From positions 1 to 14,315 of the forward strand of contig JAYEMH010000021.1 of assembly GCA_034717985.1 (NCBI GenBank): DNA of 14,315 bases, in the 5' to 3' direction. Below the pieces are notes generated by a model. It did no database searches. It was not told where the DNA came from and saw only the letters and a list, made by a program, of their open reading frames with translations. Origin of the DNA: JAYEMH01 sp034717985 [NCBI: Candidatus Ratteibacteria bacterium] (lineage in GTDB: Bacteria; CAZDME01; JAYEMH01). This document shows positions 5,491 to 14,033 of this stretch, piece after piece (positions within the stretch are counted from its first letter, which is position 1; the number at the start of each line of letters is the position of its first letter). The translations under genes and the position numbers were made by a program.

Positions 5491-6615
5491 TTAGTCGGGG
5501 ATATCCGCAGATTTCCGGCCGTTCAAAATCGATTTTTCTCTCTTTTCAACTGCCCTTTGCAATCTGGTCCTTTGAATATCGTTATAAGTAGCCAGAAGCA
5601 TAATGCCGATAAGCACAAACAAACCGATGCTCTGGGCAATTTCCTGAGTTTTCAAAGATACCGGACGCCGCTTTATCTTCTCCGCCACTAAAAAAAGCAA
5701 ATGCCCCCCATCAAGAATCGGAATCGGCAGGAGATTTATCACCGCCAGATTTACGCTGATGAGGGCTAAAAATGTCATCAAGGGACCGAAACCAAATTTA
5801 ACCTGTTGAGCGGTTAACTGGGCAATTAGAATTGGACCGCCCAGGTGGCGGGGGGAAATCTGTCCGGTGGCCATTTTCCAGATACCGGCATAAATCATCC
5901 GGGTAATGGTGATAGTCTGCCGGGTGCCTTTCAAAAGAGCCTGCGGAAGGGTCTCCTTGAAATAATAAAGCTGGCTGGGATCCGGAGAAACACCAATAAA
6001 TCCTTTGGTAACCTTTTCGTTTAAAGGATTAAGCTCTTCGCTAACCCGGGGAGTAACGGCCAACTTTATAATTTCTCCGCCTCGCTCAACCTTCAAATTC
6101 AACCGCCGGCCCGGGTTATGAAAAATAACGGAAGCCATTTCTCCCCAATTCCCAACCGGTTCATTATCAACAGAAAGAACTTTATCACCGGCATTTAATC
6201 CGGCCGCCGCTGCCGGCTCGCCGGGTTTCACCTCTCCGATAACCGCTTTAACAACCGGAGCCCCCAGATAAAGAATCGAACTGAAAATCACCCAGGCTAA
6301 AACAAAATTCATAAATGGTCCGGCCAGCAGGATAACCGCCCGGCGCCAGACTGCCTGCCCGAAAAATTCCCACTTTTGGGCCGGCTTTTCCTCATCCAGT
6401 CGCTCTCCGGCCATTTTGACATATCCTCCTAACGGCACCAGAGAAATCCGGTATTCGGTATCGCCAACTGTTTTGGAAAGAAGTTTACGGCCAAACCCAA
6501 GGGAAACCTTCTCGATCTTCACCCCCATAATTTTCGCCGCCATAAAATGGCCCAATTCATGAACCATAATTAAAACAGCCAGGACAAAAATAATTACTAA
6601 AATTACCGTTAGCAT
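5491..6615 (-). CDS. rseP: Site-2 intramembrane zinc metalloprotease (RseP/RasP)
   Basis: This 374-residue inner-membrane protease belongs to the S2P/M50 family. The zinc-binding HELGH is at 19-23 inside the first hydrophobic segment, followed by 'PLGGYVKMAGE' (61-71), a membrane segment at about 96-116, a single PDZ domain at about 120-195 ('GLNAGDKVLSVDNEPV'), and a C-terminal membrane region with the second catalytic motif 'NLLPIPILDGGH' (294-305), where the Asp completes the zinc site. A last membrane segment follows at about 327-344. Family members cut transmembrane anti-sigma factors and leftover signal peptides; the substrate here is unknown. E. coli RseP has two PDZ domains and is about 450 residues, so this is the shorter one-PDZ form common elsewhere. 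Its start overlaps the end of dxr by 7 nt (AAATGCTAA), indicating coupled translation. Confidence 0.95.
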   Translation of the reverse strand: MLTVILVIIFVLAVLIMVHELGHFMAAKIMGVKIEKVSLGFGRKLLSKTVGDTEYRISLVPLGGYVKMAGERLDEEKPAQKWEFFGQAVWRRAVILLAGPFMNFVLAWVIFSSILYLGAPVVKAVIGEVKPGEPAAAAGLNAGDKVLSVDNEPVGNWGEMASVIFHNPGRRLNLKVERGGEIIKLAVTPRVSEELNPLNEKVTKGFIGVSPDPSQLYYFKETLPQALLKGTRQTITITRMIYAGIWKMATGQISPRHLGGPILIAQLTAQQVKFGFGPLMTFLALISVNLAVINLLPIPILDGGHLLFLVAEKIKRRPVSLKTQEIAQSIGLFVLIGIMLLATYNDIQRTRLQRAVEKREKSILNGRKSADIPD

Positions 6616-7781
6616 TTTAAAAGATTCCTTTCTATTAGTTTCAAACTTTCCTGACGAGCCCAGCCGTCGGCATTGAGAATTTCTTCCAATTCCGGATTAG
6701 CCGCCGGAGAGTGGCGGCTCATCACCTTTTTTATAAGTTCGGGAATTGCCAAAAAATTAATTTCTCCCTGGAGAAAATATTCTACCGCGGTCTCATTGGC
6801 CGCGTTAAAAACCGCCGGCATAGTTCCCCCTGTTCGGGCAGATTGCAAAGCTAACCTTAATCCGGAGAAACGGCGGTAATCGGGCTTAGAAAACTCTAAT
6901 TTAGACATCCCGGCCAGTTTTAAGGGACTCAAGGTAGATTTTCTCCGCCGGGGAAAGGTAAGCGCATGCTGGATGGGCAGGCGCATATCCGGTTTGGATA
7001 AGAAGGCTAAAATACCTCCGTCAATTAACTCCACCAGACCGTGAACCAAACCCTGAGGATGAATAAGCACTTCTATCTGGGAGAGTTTCAAATTAAAAAG
7101 AGACTGCGCTTCCATAACCTCCAGTCCTTTATTAATCAAAGTCGCCGAATCCACCGTAATCTTTTTGCCCATTTTCCAGAGCGGATGCGCTAAAGCCTCT
7201 TCGGGACTGACTTTCTTTAAAGAAGCAAGTCCCTTTTGGTAAAAAGGCCCGCCCGAGGCAGTTAAAATTATTTTCTTTATTTCACCGGGTGAACGATTCT
7301 CTATACATTGAAAAATAGCATTATGCTCGCTGTCCATCGGAATAATCTGGGCTTTTTTCTTACGGGCCAGCTTCTTTATTAAATCCCCGGCAACGACCAA
7401 GGCTTCTTTATTCGCCATGGCCACATTTTTACCGGCTTCAAGAGCCGCCCAGAGCGGCAGTAGTCCGGAAATTCCGGTGGTGGCAATAACAACGAGATCT
7501 GCCTGCGGCAGCGCCGCCAGTTTAACCAGACTGTCATTTCCGGAAAAAATTTTTGGTCTATAGCTCAAACTTCGCCGCAAAGCCGGAATTTTTTCCTGCT
7601 CTACCAGGCCGATAAAGGGTGGCTTGAATCTATTGGCTTGACGGGCGAGAAGCCTTTCGTTCCCCCTGGCGGTCAAGGCAAGAAGGGTCATCTCCCCTCC
7701 TAAATCTTCAATCACTTTAAGCGTATTGCCGCCAACCGAACCCGTTGACCCGAGCAGAGCTATCTTTTTCTTTTTCATCAT
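6609..7781 (-). CDS. dxr: 1-deoxy-D-xylulose 5-phosphate reductoisomerase
   Basis: This enzyme commits carbon to the MEP pathway, converting DXP to MEP with NADPH and a divalent metal. The Rossmann nucleotide motif is GSTGSVG (11-17). NKEA (124-127), the metal ligands D150 and E152 in 'PMDSEHNAIFQ', 'SGGPF' (176-180) and 'TVDSATLINKGLE' (209-221, with N217, K218 and E221) complete the active site. Length (390) is typical and no domain is missing. Two ATG codons stand in tandem at the start; the first is used here, without a strong Shine-Dalgarno. It follows cdsA after 34 nt and overlaps rseP by 7 nt. The cdsA-dxr-rseP arrangement is widely conserved and couples isoprenoid and envelope genes. 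Confidence 0.96.
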   Translation of the reverse strand: MMKKKKIALLGSTGSVGGNTLKVIEDLGGEMTLLALTARGNERLLARQANRFKPPFIGLVEQEKIPALRRSLSYRPKIFSGNDSLVKLAALPQADLVVIATTGISGLLPLWAALEAGKNVAMANKEALVVAGDLIKKLARKKKAQIIPMDSEHNAIFQCIENRSPGEIKKIILTASGGPFYQKGLASLKKVSPEEALAHPLWKMGKKITVDSATLINKGLEVMEAQSLFNLKLSQIEVLIHPQGLVHGLVELIDGGILAFLSKPDMRLPIQHALTFPRRRKSTLSPLKLAGMSKLEFSKPDYRRFSGLRLALQSARTGGTMPAVFNAANETAVEYFLQGEINFLAIPELIKKVMSRHSPAANPELEEILNADGWARQESLKLIERNLLKC

Positions 7782-7815
7782 AGGCCATTATATTTTGTTT
7801 GCCGGTTAACTCGCC

Positions 7816-8643
7816 CTACAAGAAGAACCAGCACAGATAATACATCACCGGTGCGGTAAAAAAGATGCTGTCAAAGCGGTCTAAAATCCCGCCGTGTCCC
7901 GGGATAATGGTGGAGGCATCTTTTATCCGGGTGCTTCTTTTCAGTAAACTTTCACTCAAGTCGCCAAAAACAGCGACCACACCGACAATAAAACCGGCAG
8001 TTAAATAAAAAAGACGGTGCTCAAGCGGAAGCTTGAATATTTCAAAGAAAAGAAACGCGGCTAAAATACTGCCCAGAACTCCGGCTATGGTTCCTTCGAC
8101 GGTTTTGTTAGGGCTAATGCTGGCAATAAGCTTATGCCGCCCAAAAAGACTTCCCACAAAGTAGGCCAGGGCATCACCCAGCCAGGTAACGGCAAAAACA
8201 AAGAAAACCAGATTATTTCCATCCGGCAAAGATTTCAGGGCTAAAAGATGGGCCGGCATCCAACCCACATAAACGATTCCCAGGAAAGTAGCCGATACGG
8301 TTTGGATAACCGCCGGGATATCGCTTTTTATAAAAATCTGGCGGATCAAAACGGCCATGCACATAGCGGTTAGCAGAAGACCGGGATAAATCAACTCTCC
8401 CTTCTTAAAAACTAACGGCATCAAGGCCGCCGCCAGATAACCCAGAATGTAGTTACAGCTTATTCCTTTCTGGCGCATCATTTTAAAATATTCCCGCATG
8501 CCAAGCAGAACCATCGTGGTAACCAAAACTAAAAACGGCCACTCCCAGCGCCAGTAAATCCACCAGAAAAGAACGGGCAAAAAGAGTAGCGCCGTCAGAA
8601 GACGATAACGCAGTTTGGTTCCCGGTTCTTTATAATCCTCCAT
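7816..8643 (-). CDS. cdsA: Phosphatidate cytidylyltransferase (CDP-diacylglycerol synthase)
   Basis: This integral membrane enzyme makes CDP-diacylglycerol from phosphatidic acid and CTP, the branch point of phospholipid synthesis. The hydrophobic profile gives about seven or eight membrane segments across 275 residues. The family signature is intact near the C-terminus: 'SLLKRSTRIKD' (232-242) and 'IIPGHGGILDRFDS' (246-259), with the metal-binding Asp residues. 'SPNKTVEG' (177-184) is the other conserved block, and 'WLGDALAYFVG' (154-164) carries a further conserved Asp. The start lies inside uppS, overlapping it by 14 nt, so translation is probably coupled. Length is at the shorter end of normal. 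Confidence 0.95.
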   Translation of the reverse strand: MEDYKEPGTKLRYRLLTALLFLPVLFWWIYWRWEWPFLVLVTTMVLLGMREYFKMMRQKGISCNYILGYLAAALMPLVFKKGELIYPGLLLTAMCMAVLIRQIFIKSDIPAVIQTVSATFLGIVYVGWMPAHLLALKSLPDGNNLVFFVFAVTWLGDALAYFVGSLFGRHKLIASISPNKTVEGTIAGVLGSILAAFLFFEIFKLPLEHRLFYLTAGFIVGVVAVFGDLSESLLKRSTRIKDASTIIPGHGGILDRFDSIFFTAPVMYYLCWFFL

Positions 8644-9373
8644 AACGCCTCTTCCTTTTCTGAAAATCTATTATTGCCTCAAGAAAATCCCGGCGGTTGA
8701 AATCCGGCCAGAGCTTATCCGTAAAATAAAGCTCGGCATAGGAAACCTGCCAGAGAAGAAAATTGCTCAGCCTTTTTTCACCGCTGGTCCTGATTAATAA
8801 ATCCGGATCAGACAGGGTATCCGTTTCTAAAAACCGGCTGAATTTCTCTTCATCAATATCTTTTGAGGCCATTTTTTTGCCGGCAACCAAATTTGACAGC
8901 TTCCTGGCCGCTTTGACAATTTCGGCGCGGCTGCCATAATTAAGGGCTAAAACAAGTTTTAAACCGGTATTGCCTTCAAGCTCAGCGATGGCGCTTTTTA
9001 TTAACTTCTGCGTAGAAGGAGAAAATTTCGTTATATCGCCGATGACCTTTAGAAAAACGTTTTCTTTTTTTAACTTTTTCAAATCGCGGGCGATATATTT
9101 TTCCAAAAGCTTCATTAAATATTTAATCTCTCTCATCGGACGAAGCCAATTGTCCACGGAAAAGGCATAAAGGGTAATCACCGGCAGTTTTAATTCGACC
9201 GCGGCCTCAATGATTCTTCTAACCGTCTTAATCCCGGCCTGATGCCCGAAATTCCGCGGCAGGCCCCGGCGCTCGGCCCAGCGGCCGTTTCCATCCATAA
9301 TTATCGCTACGTGCCGTGGAAAATACGAAAAATCAATTTTTTCTAAAAGCCGGCTGCTTTTTAATTTGCCCAT
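8630..9373 (-). CDS. uppS: Undecaprenyl diphosphate synthase (cis-prenyltransferase)
   Basis: This enzyme condenses isopentenyl diphosphate units onto farnesyl diphosphate to make the C55 lipid carrier for peptidoglycan and surface glycans. The catalytic block 'AIIMDGNGRWAERRG' (23-37, with D27) is intact, as are 'LYAFSVDNWLRP' (68-79) and 'DLLIRTSGEKRLSNFLLWQ' (191-209), ending in 'YAELYFTDKLWPDF' (212-225). Length (247) is standard. A GGGCAGGGA-type ribosome-binding site precedes the ATG. It lies 77 nt after frr, in a gap containing a hairpin, and overlaps cdsA by 14 nt. It uses the isoprenoid units made by the Dxr and IspG steps encoded downstream in the same cluster. Confidence 0.96.
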   Translation of the reverse strand: MGKLKSSRLLEKIDFSYFPRHVAIIMDGNGRWAERRGLPRNFGHQAGIKTVRRIIEAAVELKLPVITLYAFSVDNWLRPMREIKYLMKLLEKYIARDLKKLKKENVFLKVIGDITKFSPSTQKLIKSAIAELEGNTGLKLVLALNYGSRAEIVKAARKLSNLVAGKKMASKDIDEEKFSRFLETDTLSDPDLLIRTSGEKRLSNFLLWQVSYAELYFTDKLWPDFNRRDFLEAIIDFQKRKRRYGGL

Positions 9374-9393
9374 TCCCTGCCCTTATAAATAAC

Positions 9394-9417
9394 AGGACGC
9401 CACAACAGTGCCGTCCT
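9394..9417 (-). other. Intercistronic hairpin between frr and uppS
   Basis: On the minus strand, AGGACG-g-CAC-tgtt-GTG-g-CGTCCT forms a good hairpin followed by a loosely U-rich GTTATTTAT. It may be a weak terminator or an mRNA-processing or stability element that lowers or separates expression between the translation genes and the envelope genes. Structure is seen; function is inferred. Confidence 0.4.
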
Positions 9418-9450
9418 TGATTACAAAGATTAAAATCTCGATTACACAGA

Positions 9451-10011
9451 TTATACTTCCATAATCTCAGCTTCTTTAGCCGCTACCATTTCATCCAGCT
9501 TTTTGGTACCGTCCTTGGTCATTTTCTGAATTTTATCTTGAGCTTTAAAACGGTCATCTTCGGAAAGAAGTTTATCTTTTTCCAATTGTTCCAAATTCGC
9601 ATTGGCCGCCCGGCGGGTAGTGCGAATAGAAACCTTGCCTTCTTCGGCAATTTTTTCTATTAACTTTGCCAGATCTTTTCTTCTCTCTTCGCTTAAAGGC
9701 GGCAGCCCCAGCCGGATGTTTTTTCCGTCATTATTGGGGGTAAGACCCAGACCAGACTTAAGAATTGCCTTTTCGATGTCCGGCAGAACGGTTTTATCCC
9801 AGGGCTGAATTAAAATATGGCGCGCATCGGGAATGCTGATAGAGGCTACTTGTTTCAAAGGCATAGTCGTATTGTAACATTCAACAGAAATTTCCTCAAC
9901 CAGGGTACTTGAAGCGCGGCTGGTGCGGATAGCCAAAAAATCCCGCCGCATCGCTTCGATTGTCTGATGCATCTTTTTTTCCGCTTCCGCAAAAACTTTC
10001 TTCTCGGACAT
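9451..10011 (-). CDS. frr: Ribosome recycling factor
   Basis: RRF works with EF-G to split the post-termination ribosome. The 186-residue length is exactly typical. The helical N-terminal part carries 'IRTSRASSTLVEEI' (28-41), domain II spans about 31-104 with 'DARHILIQPWDK' (62-73), and the C-terminal helices carry 'LPPLSEERRKDLAKLI' and 'RTTRRAANANLEQLEKD'. The usual RRDAND motif reads RRAANA here, a local variation in an otherwise ordinary protein. AAGGGA precedes the ATG, and the gene begins 11 nt after pyrH. The order rpsB-tsf-pyrH-frr is among the most conserved in bacteria. Confidence 0.96.
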   Translation of the reverse strand: MSEKKVFAEAEKKMHQTIEAMRRDFLAIRTSRASSTLVEEISVECYNTTMPLKQVASISIPDARHILIQPWDKTVLPDIEKAILKSGLGLTPNNDGKNIRLGLPPLSEERRKDLAKLIEKIAEEGKVSIRTTRRAANANLEQLEKDKLLSEDDRFKAQDKIQKMTKDGTKKLDEMVAAKEAEIMEV

Positions 10012-10022
10012 ATCAATCCCTT

Positions 10023-11330
<1,308 letters not shown>

Positions 11331-11334
<4 letters not shown>

Positions 11335-12086
11335 TTTTGGTTTTCCCTTGTTGTTTCCGTTTCCACCGGAGATTCTTCCTCAACCTTTTTAACTTTTTTT
11401 GAAACCGCTTCTTTCCCTTCAAGAACGGCGTCCGCCATTCGGCTTACCAGAAGCTTGATTGCCCTGATGGCATCGTCATTCCCGGCAATACAAAGGTCAA
11501 GCAATTCAGGATCACCATTGGTATCAATCAGGCCGATGACAAAAATGCCGACCTTTTTCGCCTCGGTTAAAGCGGTCTTTTCTTTCACCGGATCGACAAT
11601 AAAAAGCACATCGGGCAGCTGAGTCATACTTTTGAGACCGCCGAAGCCTTTTTCCAATCTAACCTTCTCTTTCATTAGACGCGCCAATTCTTTCTTGGAA
11701 ATCTCCGACAGCAGTCCTTTTTCTTCCTTTTCTATAATATCGTTCAGGTGTTTTATGCTTTTCTTGACGATGCCAAAATTAGTAAGCGTTCCGCCTATCC
11801 AGCGCTTATTTACATAACATATCCCGCAGCGTTCAGCTTCTTCACCAACTATTTCCTGGGCCTGTTTTTTTGTGCCCACAAAAAGGACATTTTTCCCGCT
11901 GGCAGCCGCATCTTTAACATGCGAATAGGCTTTTTCAAAATCTGCCATAGTCTTTTGCAGGTCCATGATATAGATACCATGCCTCTTCCCGAAGATATAT
12001 TTTTTCATCTTCGGATTCCATTTTTTGGTCTGATGGCCAAAATGGACACCAGCTTCTAACAATTCCTTAAGACTGATTACTGACAT
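11331..12086 (-). CDS. rpsB: 30S ribosomal protein S2
   Basis: S2 is a structural protein of the small subunit. The family is clear from 'LLEAGVHFGHQTKKWNPKM' (9-27), 'IYIMDLQKT' (38-46), 'FVGTKKQAQEIV' (69-80), 'NKRWIGGTLTNF' (92-103) and 'PDVLFIVDP' (158-166). Length (251) is normal, with a charged, probably disordered C-terminal tail. TAAGGAG sits 6-7 nt before the ATG, the strongest ribosome-binding site in the operon. It is the first gene after the promoter at 12124-12152, with a leader of about 30 nt that is too short for a folded S2-binding site, so autoregulation by a leader structure is not evident. Confidence 0.97.
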
Positions 12087-12123
12087 ATACTCTCCTTATA
12101 GATAGGCTGAAAAAGTGAACCTA

Positions 12124-12152
12124 ATCATACCACATCAGGCCGTTTTTGGCAA
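12124..12152 (-). promoter_or_regulatory. Sigma70-type promoter of the rpsB operon
   Basis: On the minus strand, TTGCCA (12147-12152) and TATGAT (12124-12129) are separated by 17 nt. Initiation near 12117 would leave a ~30-nt leader before rpsB. It lies directly after a minus-strand terminator hairpin, so it likely defines the start of the rpsB-to-rseP (or further) transcript. Confidence 0.7.
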
Positions 12153-12180
12153 GAAAATTCCAACAGAAAAAATTCCAACG

Positions 12181-12210
12181 AAAGAAAACCCGCCGCAAAG
12201 CGTTGGCGGG
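12181..12210 (-). terminator. Intrinsic terminator upstream of the rpsB promoter
   Basis: On the minus strand, CCCGCC (12205-12210) pairs with GGCGGG (12189-12194) across a 10-nt loop, followed by TTTTCTTT. It would end transcripts coming from xer or the remnant at 12381-12647 before the rpsB promoter. Confidence 0.6.
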
Positions 12211-12254
12211 CAAGGAAAAAGGCAAAAAAATAAAGGGGAAAGAAAAAAGAAATA

Positions 12255-12300
12255 AAAATAACCACAGGTGAACACAGGGGAAGAAACAAAATCAAACCGA
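12255..12300. repeat. Fragment of the gap-repeat family, inverted orientation
   Basis: AACCACAGGTGAACACAGG followed by AGAAACAAAATCAAA is close to the reverse complement of the 'TTTTGTTTCTGTGTTCACCTGTG' block in gap repeats A and B. It is a short inverted piece of that family. Confidence 0.5.
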
Positions 12301-12308
12301 AATCCTGT

Positions 12309-12355
12309 AGGGAACGGGTAACTTGTCCTGAGCCTGTCGAAGGATACCCGTCCCT
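12309..12355. repeat. REP-like palindromic element
   Basis: The arms AGGGA-ACGGGTA (12309-12320) and TACCCGT-CCCT (12345-12355) form a long hairpin with a one-base bulge. An inner TCCT/AGGA pair closes a loop containing the GAGCCTGTCG core. The 'TTGTCCTGAGCCTGTCGAAGGA' core is a sequence I associate with repeats dispersed in many bacterial genomes. No T-run follows on either strand that would make it a good terminator. Confidence 0.55.
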
Positions 12356-12380
12356 CTAATCAAGCATTGTTTAACAAATA

Positions 12381-12647
12381 TTATTCGGATGCAGCCGTCG
12401 CCCGATAATATTCAGCAAAATCCTGGTGCTTTTTTCCTATATTTTTTCTGGGGATATCATAAAAACGTCTACTTTCATTCCAGTAGCTGGCTAAAATTCG
12501 TGTTTCCTCAGTATTGAGAATTCTTTCATCAACCAAGAAAGCATTCAATCCTAACCTTAAAGCCAGAGGTTGAGCAACTTTACTTTTTTCTCCAATGTCA
12601 GAAACCAGCAGTATACACTCTTTTGTTTCTGCAACACTTTTCTGCTT
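12381..12647 (-). pseudogene. Unrecognised coding remnant, 5' end missing
   Basis: An 88-codon open stretch runs on the minus strand from a stop at 12648-12650 to TAA at 12381-12383. It has no ATG or GTG start. The peptide is clearly protein-like: 'CILLVSDIGEKSKVAQPLAL' leads to 'RLGLNAFLVDERILNTEETR', then an aromatic-rich 'ASYWNESRRFYDIPRKNIG' and a C-terminal 'QDFAEYYRATAASE'. The alternating hydrophobic strands and charged helices suggest an alpha/beta domain, but I do not recognise the family. The upstream sequence toward xer shows no continuation in any frame that I could follow. It is probably the C-terminal part of a decayed accessory gene, in the same accessory island as the DUF433 antitoxin. 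Confidence 0.45.
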
Positions 12648-12745
12648 TTAGGTTTATTCAAAGAGACCCCTGCCAGGCAATCTTGCTGGATAGCAGGGCG
12701 AAAATCAAAAATCTGTTTGTTTTAAAATAGTTATGGAATTAAATC

Positions 12746-12774
12746 TTGACGAGAATAAAAAGCTGTGTTATCCT
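12746..12774 (+). promoter_or_regulatory. Sigma70-type promoter of the DUF433 antitoxin gene
   Basis: TTGACG (12746-12751) and TATCCT (12769-12774) are spaced by 17 nt on the plus strand, about 20 nt before the start codon of the only plus-strand gene in the window. Confidence 0.6.
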
Positions 12775-12793
12775 TTGAAGTGGAGGTGAGTGA

Positions 12794-13024
12794 ATGATAC
12801 ATGAAGGAAGAATTGTTGTTGATCCTGAAATTAGATTTGGTAAACCCTGTATTAAGGGAACTCGTATTGCCGTAAGCGATATTCTCAATCTTATTGCTAG
12901 TGGTTATAGCATTGAAGATATTCCTAAACAATATCCCGGAATTACAAAGGAAGACATTATCGCCGCAATTGAGTTTGCTTCTCAATCTATGGAACATCCT
13001 GCCCAAATAGTCTCTCAACTTTAA
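12794..13024 (+). CDS. DUF433-family antitoxin
   Basis: This 76-residue protein is a full-length DUF433 member. The N-terminus has the characteristic 'RIVVDPEIRFGKPCIKGTRI' segment (6-25), followed by a small helical, winged-helix-like region 'VSDILNLIASGYSIEDIP' (27-44) and 'YPGITKEDIIAAIEFA' (47-62). DUF433 proteins are usually the antitoxin partners of PIN-like DUF5615 nucleases. A good ribosome-binding site (GGAGGTGA) lies 4 nt before the ATG and a clear promoter precedes it. It reads against all the surrounding housekeeping genes. The gene 9 nt downstream should be the toxin, but only its N-terminal 31 codons remain. The antitoxin thus appears to be an orphan, and any remaining role would be DNA binding or protection against related toxins elsewhere; that is speculation. 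Confidence 0.85.
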   Translation: MIHEGRIVVDPEIRFGKPCIKGTRIAVSDILNLIASGYSIEDIPKQYPGITKEDIIAAIEFASQSMEHPAQIVSQL

Positions 13025-13033
13025 ACTGTCCTT

Positions 13034-13129
13034 ATGGTTATCTTTACAGACCAATGTATCAATAGAGATGTCATTTCCGCCCTTGAAAGCAGAAGGTTTA
13101 AGGTTATAACTACTTCCACTATTCCCTAA
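13034..13129 (+). pseudogene. Truncated PIN-like (DUF5615-type) toxin remnant
   Basis: Starting 9 nt after the DUF433 stop, a 31-codon frame reads MVIFTDQCINRDVISALESR then RFKVITTSTIP and stops. This matches the N-terminal strand-helix-strand of DUF5615 toxins, in which an early Asp ('TDQ' here) belongs to the PIN-like active site and the helix 'RDVISALESRRF' leads into the second strand. Full members have about 110-120 residues, so roughly three quarters, including the other catalytic acids, are missing. The frame ends 4 nt before the convergent stop of xer, so the rest was lost at the junction. It has no nuclease activity one would expect to survive. Confidence 0.7.
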
Positions 13130-13133
13130 TTCA

Positions 13134-14033
13134 TCATCCCCTCGGATGCGCCCGGTCATAAACTTCTTTCAGGCGTTTGGTCGTCAGATGGGTATAAATC
13201 TGGGTGGTTGACAGACTCACATGTCCCAGGAGCTCCTGAATGGAACGCAGGTCGGCCCCCCGATTAAGCAGGTGGGTAGCAAAGGAATGCCTCAGGGTAT
13301 GAGGACTGACATTTCTGTGAAGAGAGATTTTTTTAATATATTTCTTGATAATCCTGCCGACACTTCGGTCTGTAAGGCGGCCGCCGCGAGAATTAAGAAG
13401 AAGAAAATTCCTTCCATTCTCTTTCACCCGGCCGTTTCTTTTCTTTAGATATGCCTCCAGCGCTTCGATTGCCTTTTCGCCAATCGGGCAAATTCTCTCC
13501 TTCCTTCTTTTCCCCATCACCTTAACCATCCCGCCCAGAAAATCAATATTCTCTATATTCAAAGCCACCAATTCGCTCACCCGGATCCCGGTGCTGTAAA
13601 GCGTCTCCAGAATCGCCCGGTCCCTTAAACCCATAAGCGTATCCACCGGCGGGGTTTCAATCAGTTTTTCTAATTCGTCCACCTCCAGGATTTCGGGAAG
13701 CTTATTTTTATGTTTGAAGGAGGAAAGCAAAACCGCCGGATTTTTCGCCAAAAATTTAAATCGGGTTAGATGTTTAAAAAAAGAACGCAAAGCGGCTATT
13801 TTCCTTGCCAGTGTCCTGGACTGGTAATTATTTCCCTCCAGAGCAATCAAAAATTTCCGCAAATCCAGATGGCTTACTTTGCCCAGCGTAAGATTCCCTT
13901 TGTTCAGGAATTCCTCAAACTGGATTAAATCTGTTTTGTAACTTCTTAAAGTCCGGGGAGAATAAAATCTTTCATCTTTTAAATAATCGATATATCGCTC
14001 GATGTATTTTTTCGCCGATAATTCAACCGCCAT
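13134..14033 (-). CDS. xerC: Tyrosine site-specific recombinase, XerC/XerD family
   Basis: Xer recombinases resolve chromosome dimers at dif. The N-terminal SAM-like core-binding domain covers about 4-95 ('YIERYIDYLKDERFYSPRTL') and the catalytic domain about 112-299. All catalytic residues are visible: R151 in 'STGIRVSEL', K175 in 'VMGKRRKER', H245 and R248 in 'SPHTLRHSFATHLL', H271 in 'LLGHVSLSTTQIY' and the nucleophile Y280. It ends in the usual 'ERLKEVYD.AHPR' form. I chose the ATG at 14031-14033, giving 299 residues (family 295-300). It overlaps the topA stop by 11 nt and has GGAAG just upstream; a longer frame from 14114 would add 27 residues overlapping topA. XerC and XerD cannot be firmly separated here, and the topA neighbour slightly favours XerC. 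The accessory remnants directly downstream could reflect local integration activity, but nothing shows that this enzyme caused it. Confidence 0.92.
   Translation of the reverse strand: MAVELSAKKYIERYIDYLKDERFYSPRTLRSYKTDLIQFEEFLNKGNLTLGKVSHLDLRKFLIALEGNNYQSRTLARKIAALRSFFKHLTRFKFLAKNPAVLLSSFKHKNKLPEILEVDELEKLIETPPVDTLMGLRDRAILETLYSTGIRVSELVALNIENIDFLGGMVKVMGKRRKERICPIGEKAIEALEAYLKKRNGRVKENGRNFLLLNSRGGRLTDRSVGRIIKKYIKKISLHRNVSPHTLRHSFATHLLNRGADLRSIQELLGHVSLSTTQIYTHLTTKRLKEVYDRAHPRG

Noticed and set aside
12731-13159. A 142-residue minus-strand open frame antisense to the DUF433 gene
   Set aside because: The plus-strand gene has a domain, promoter and ribosome-binding site; this frame has low-complexity Asn/Ser content and no start signals.
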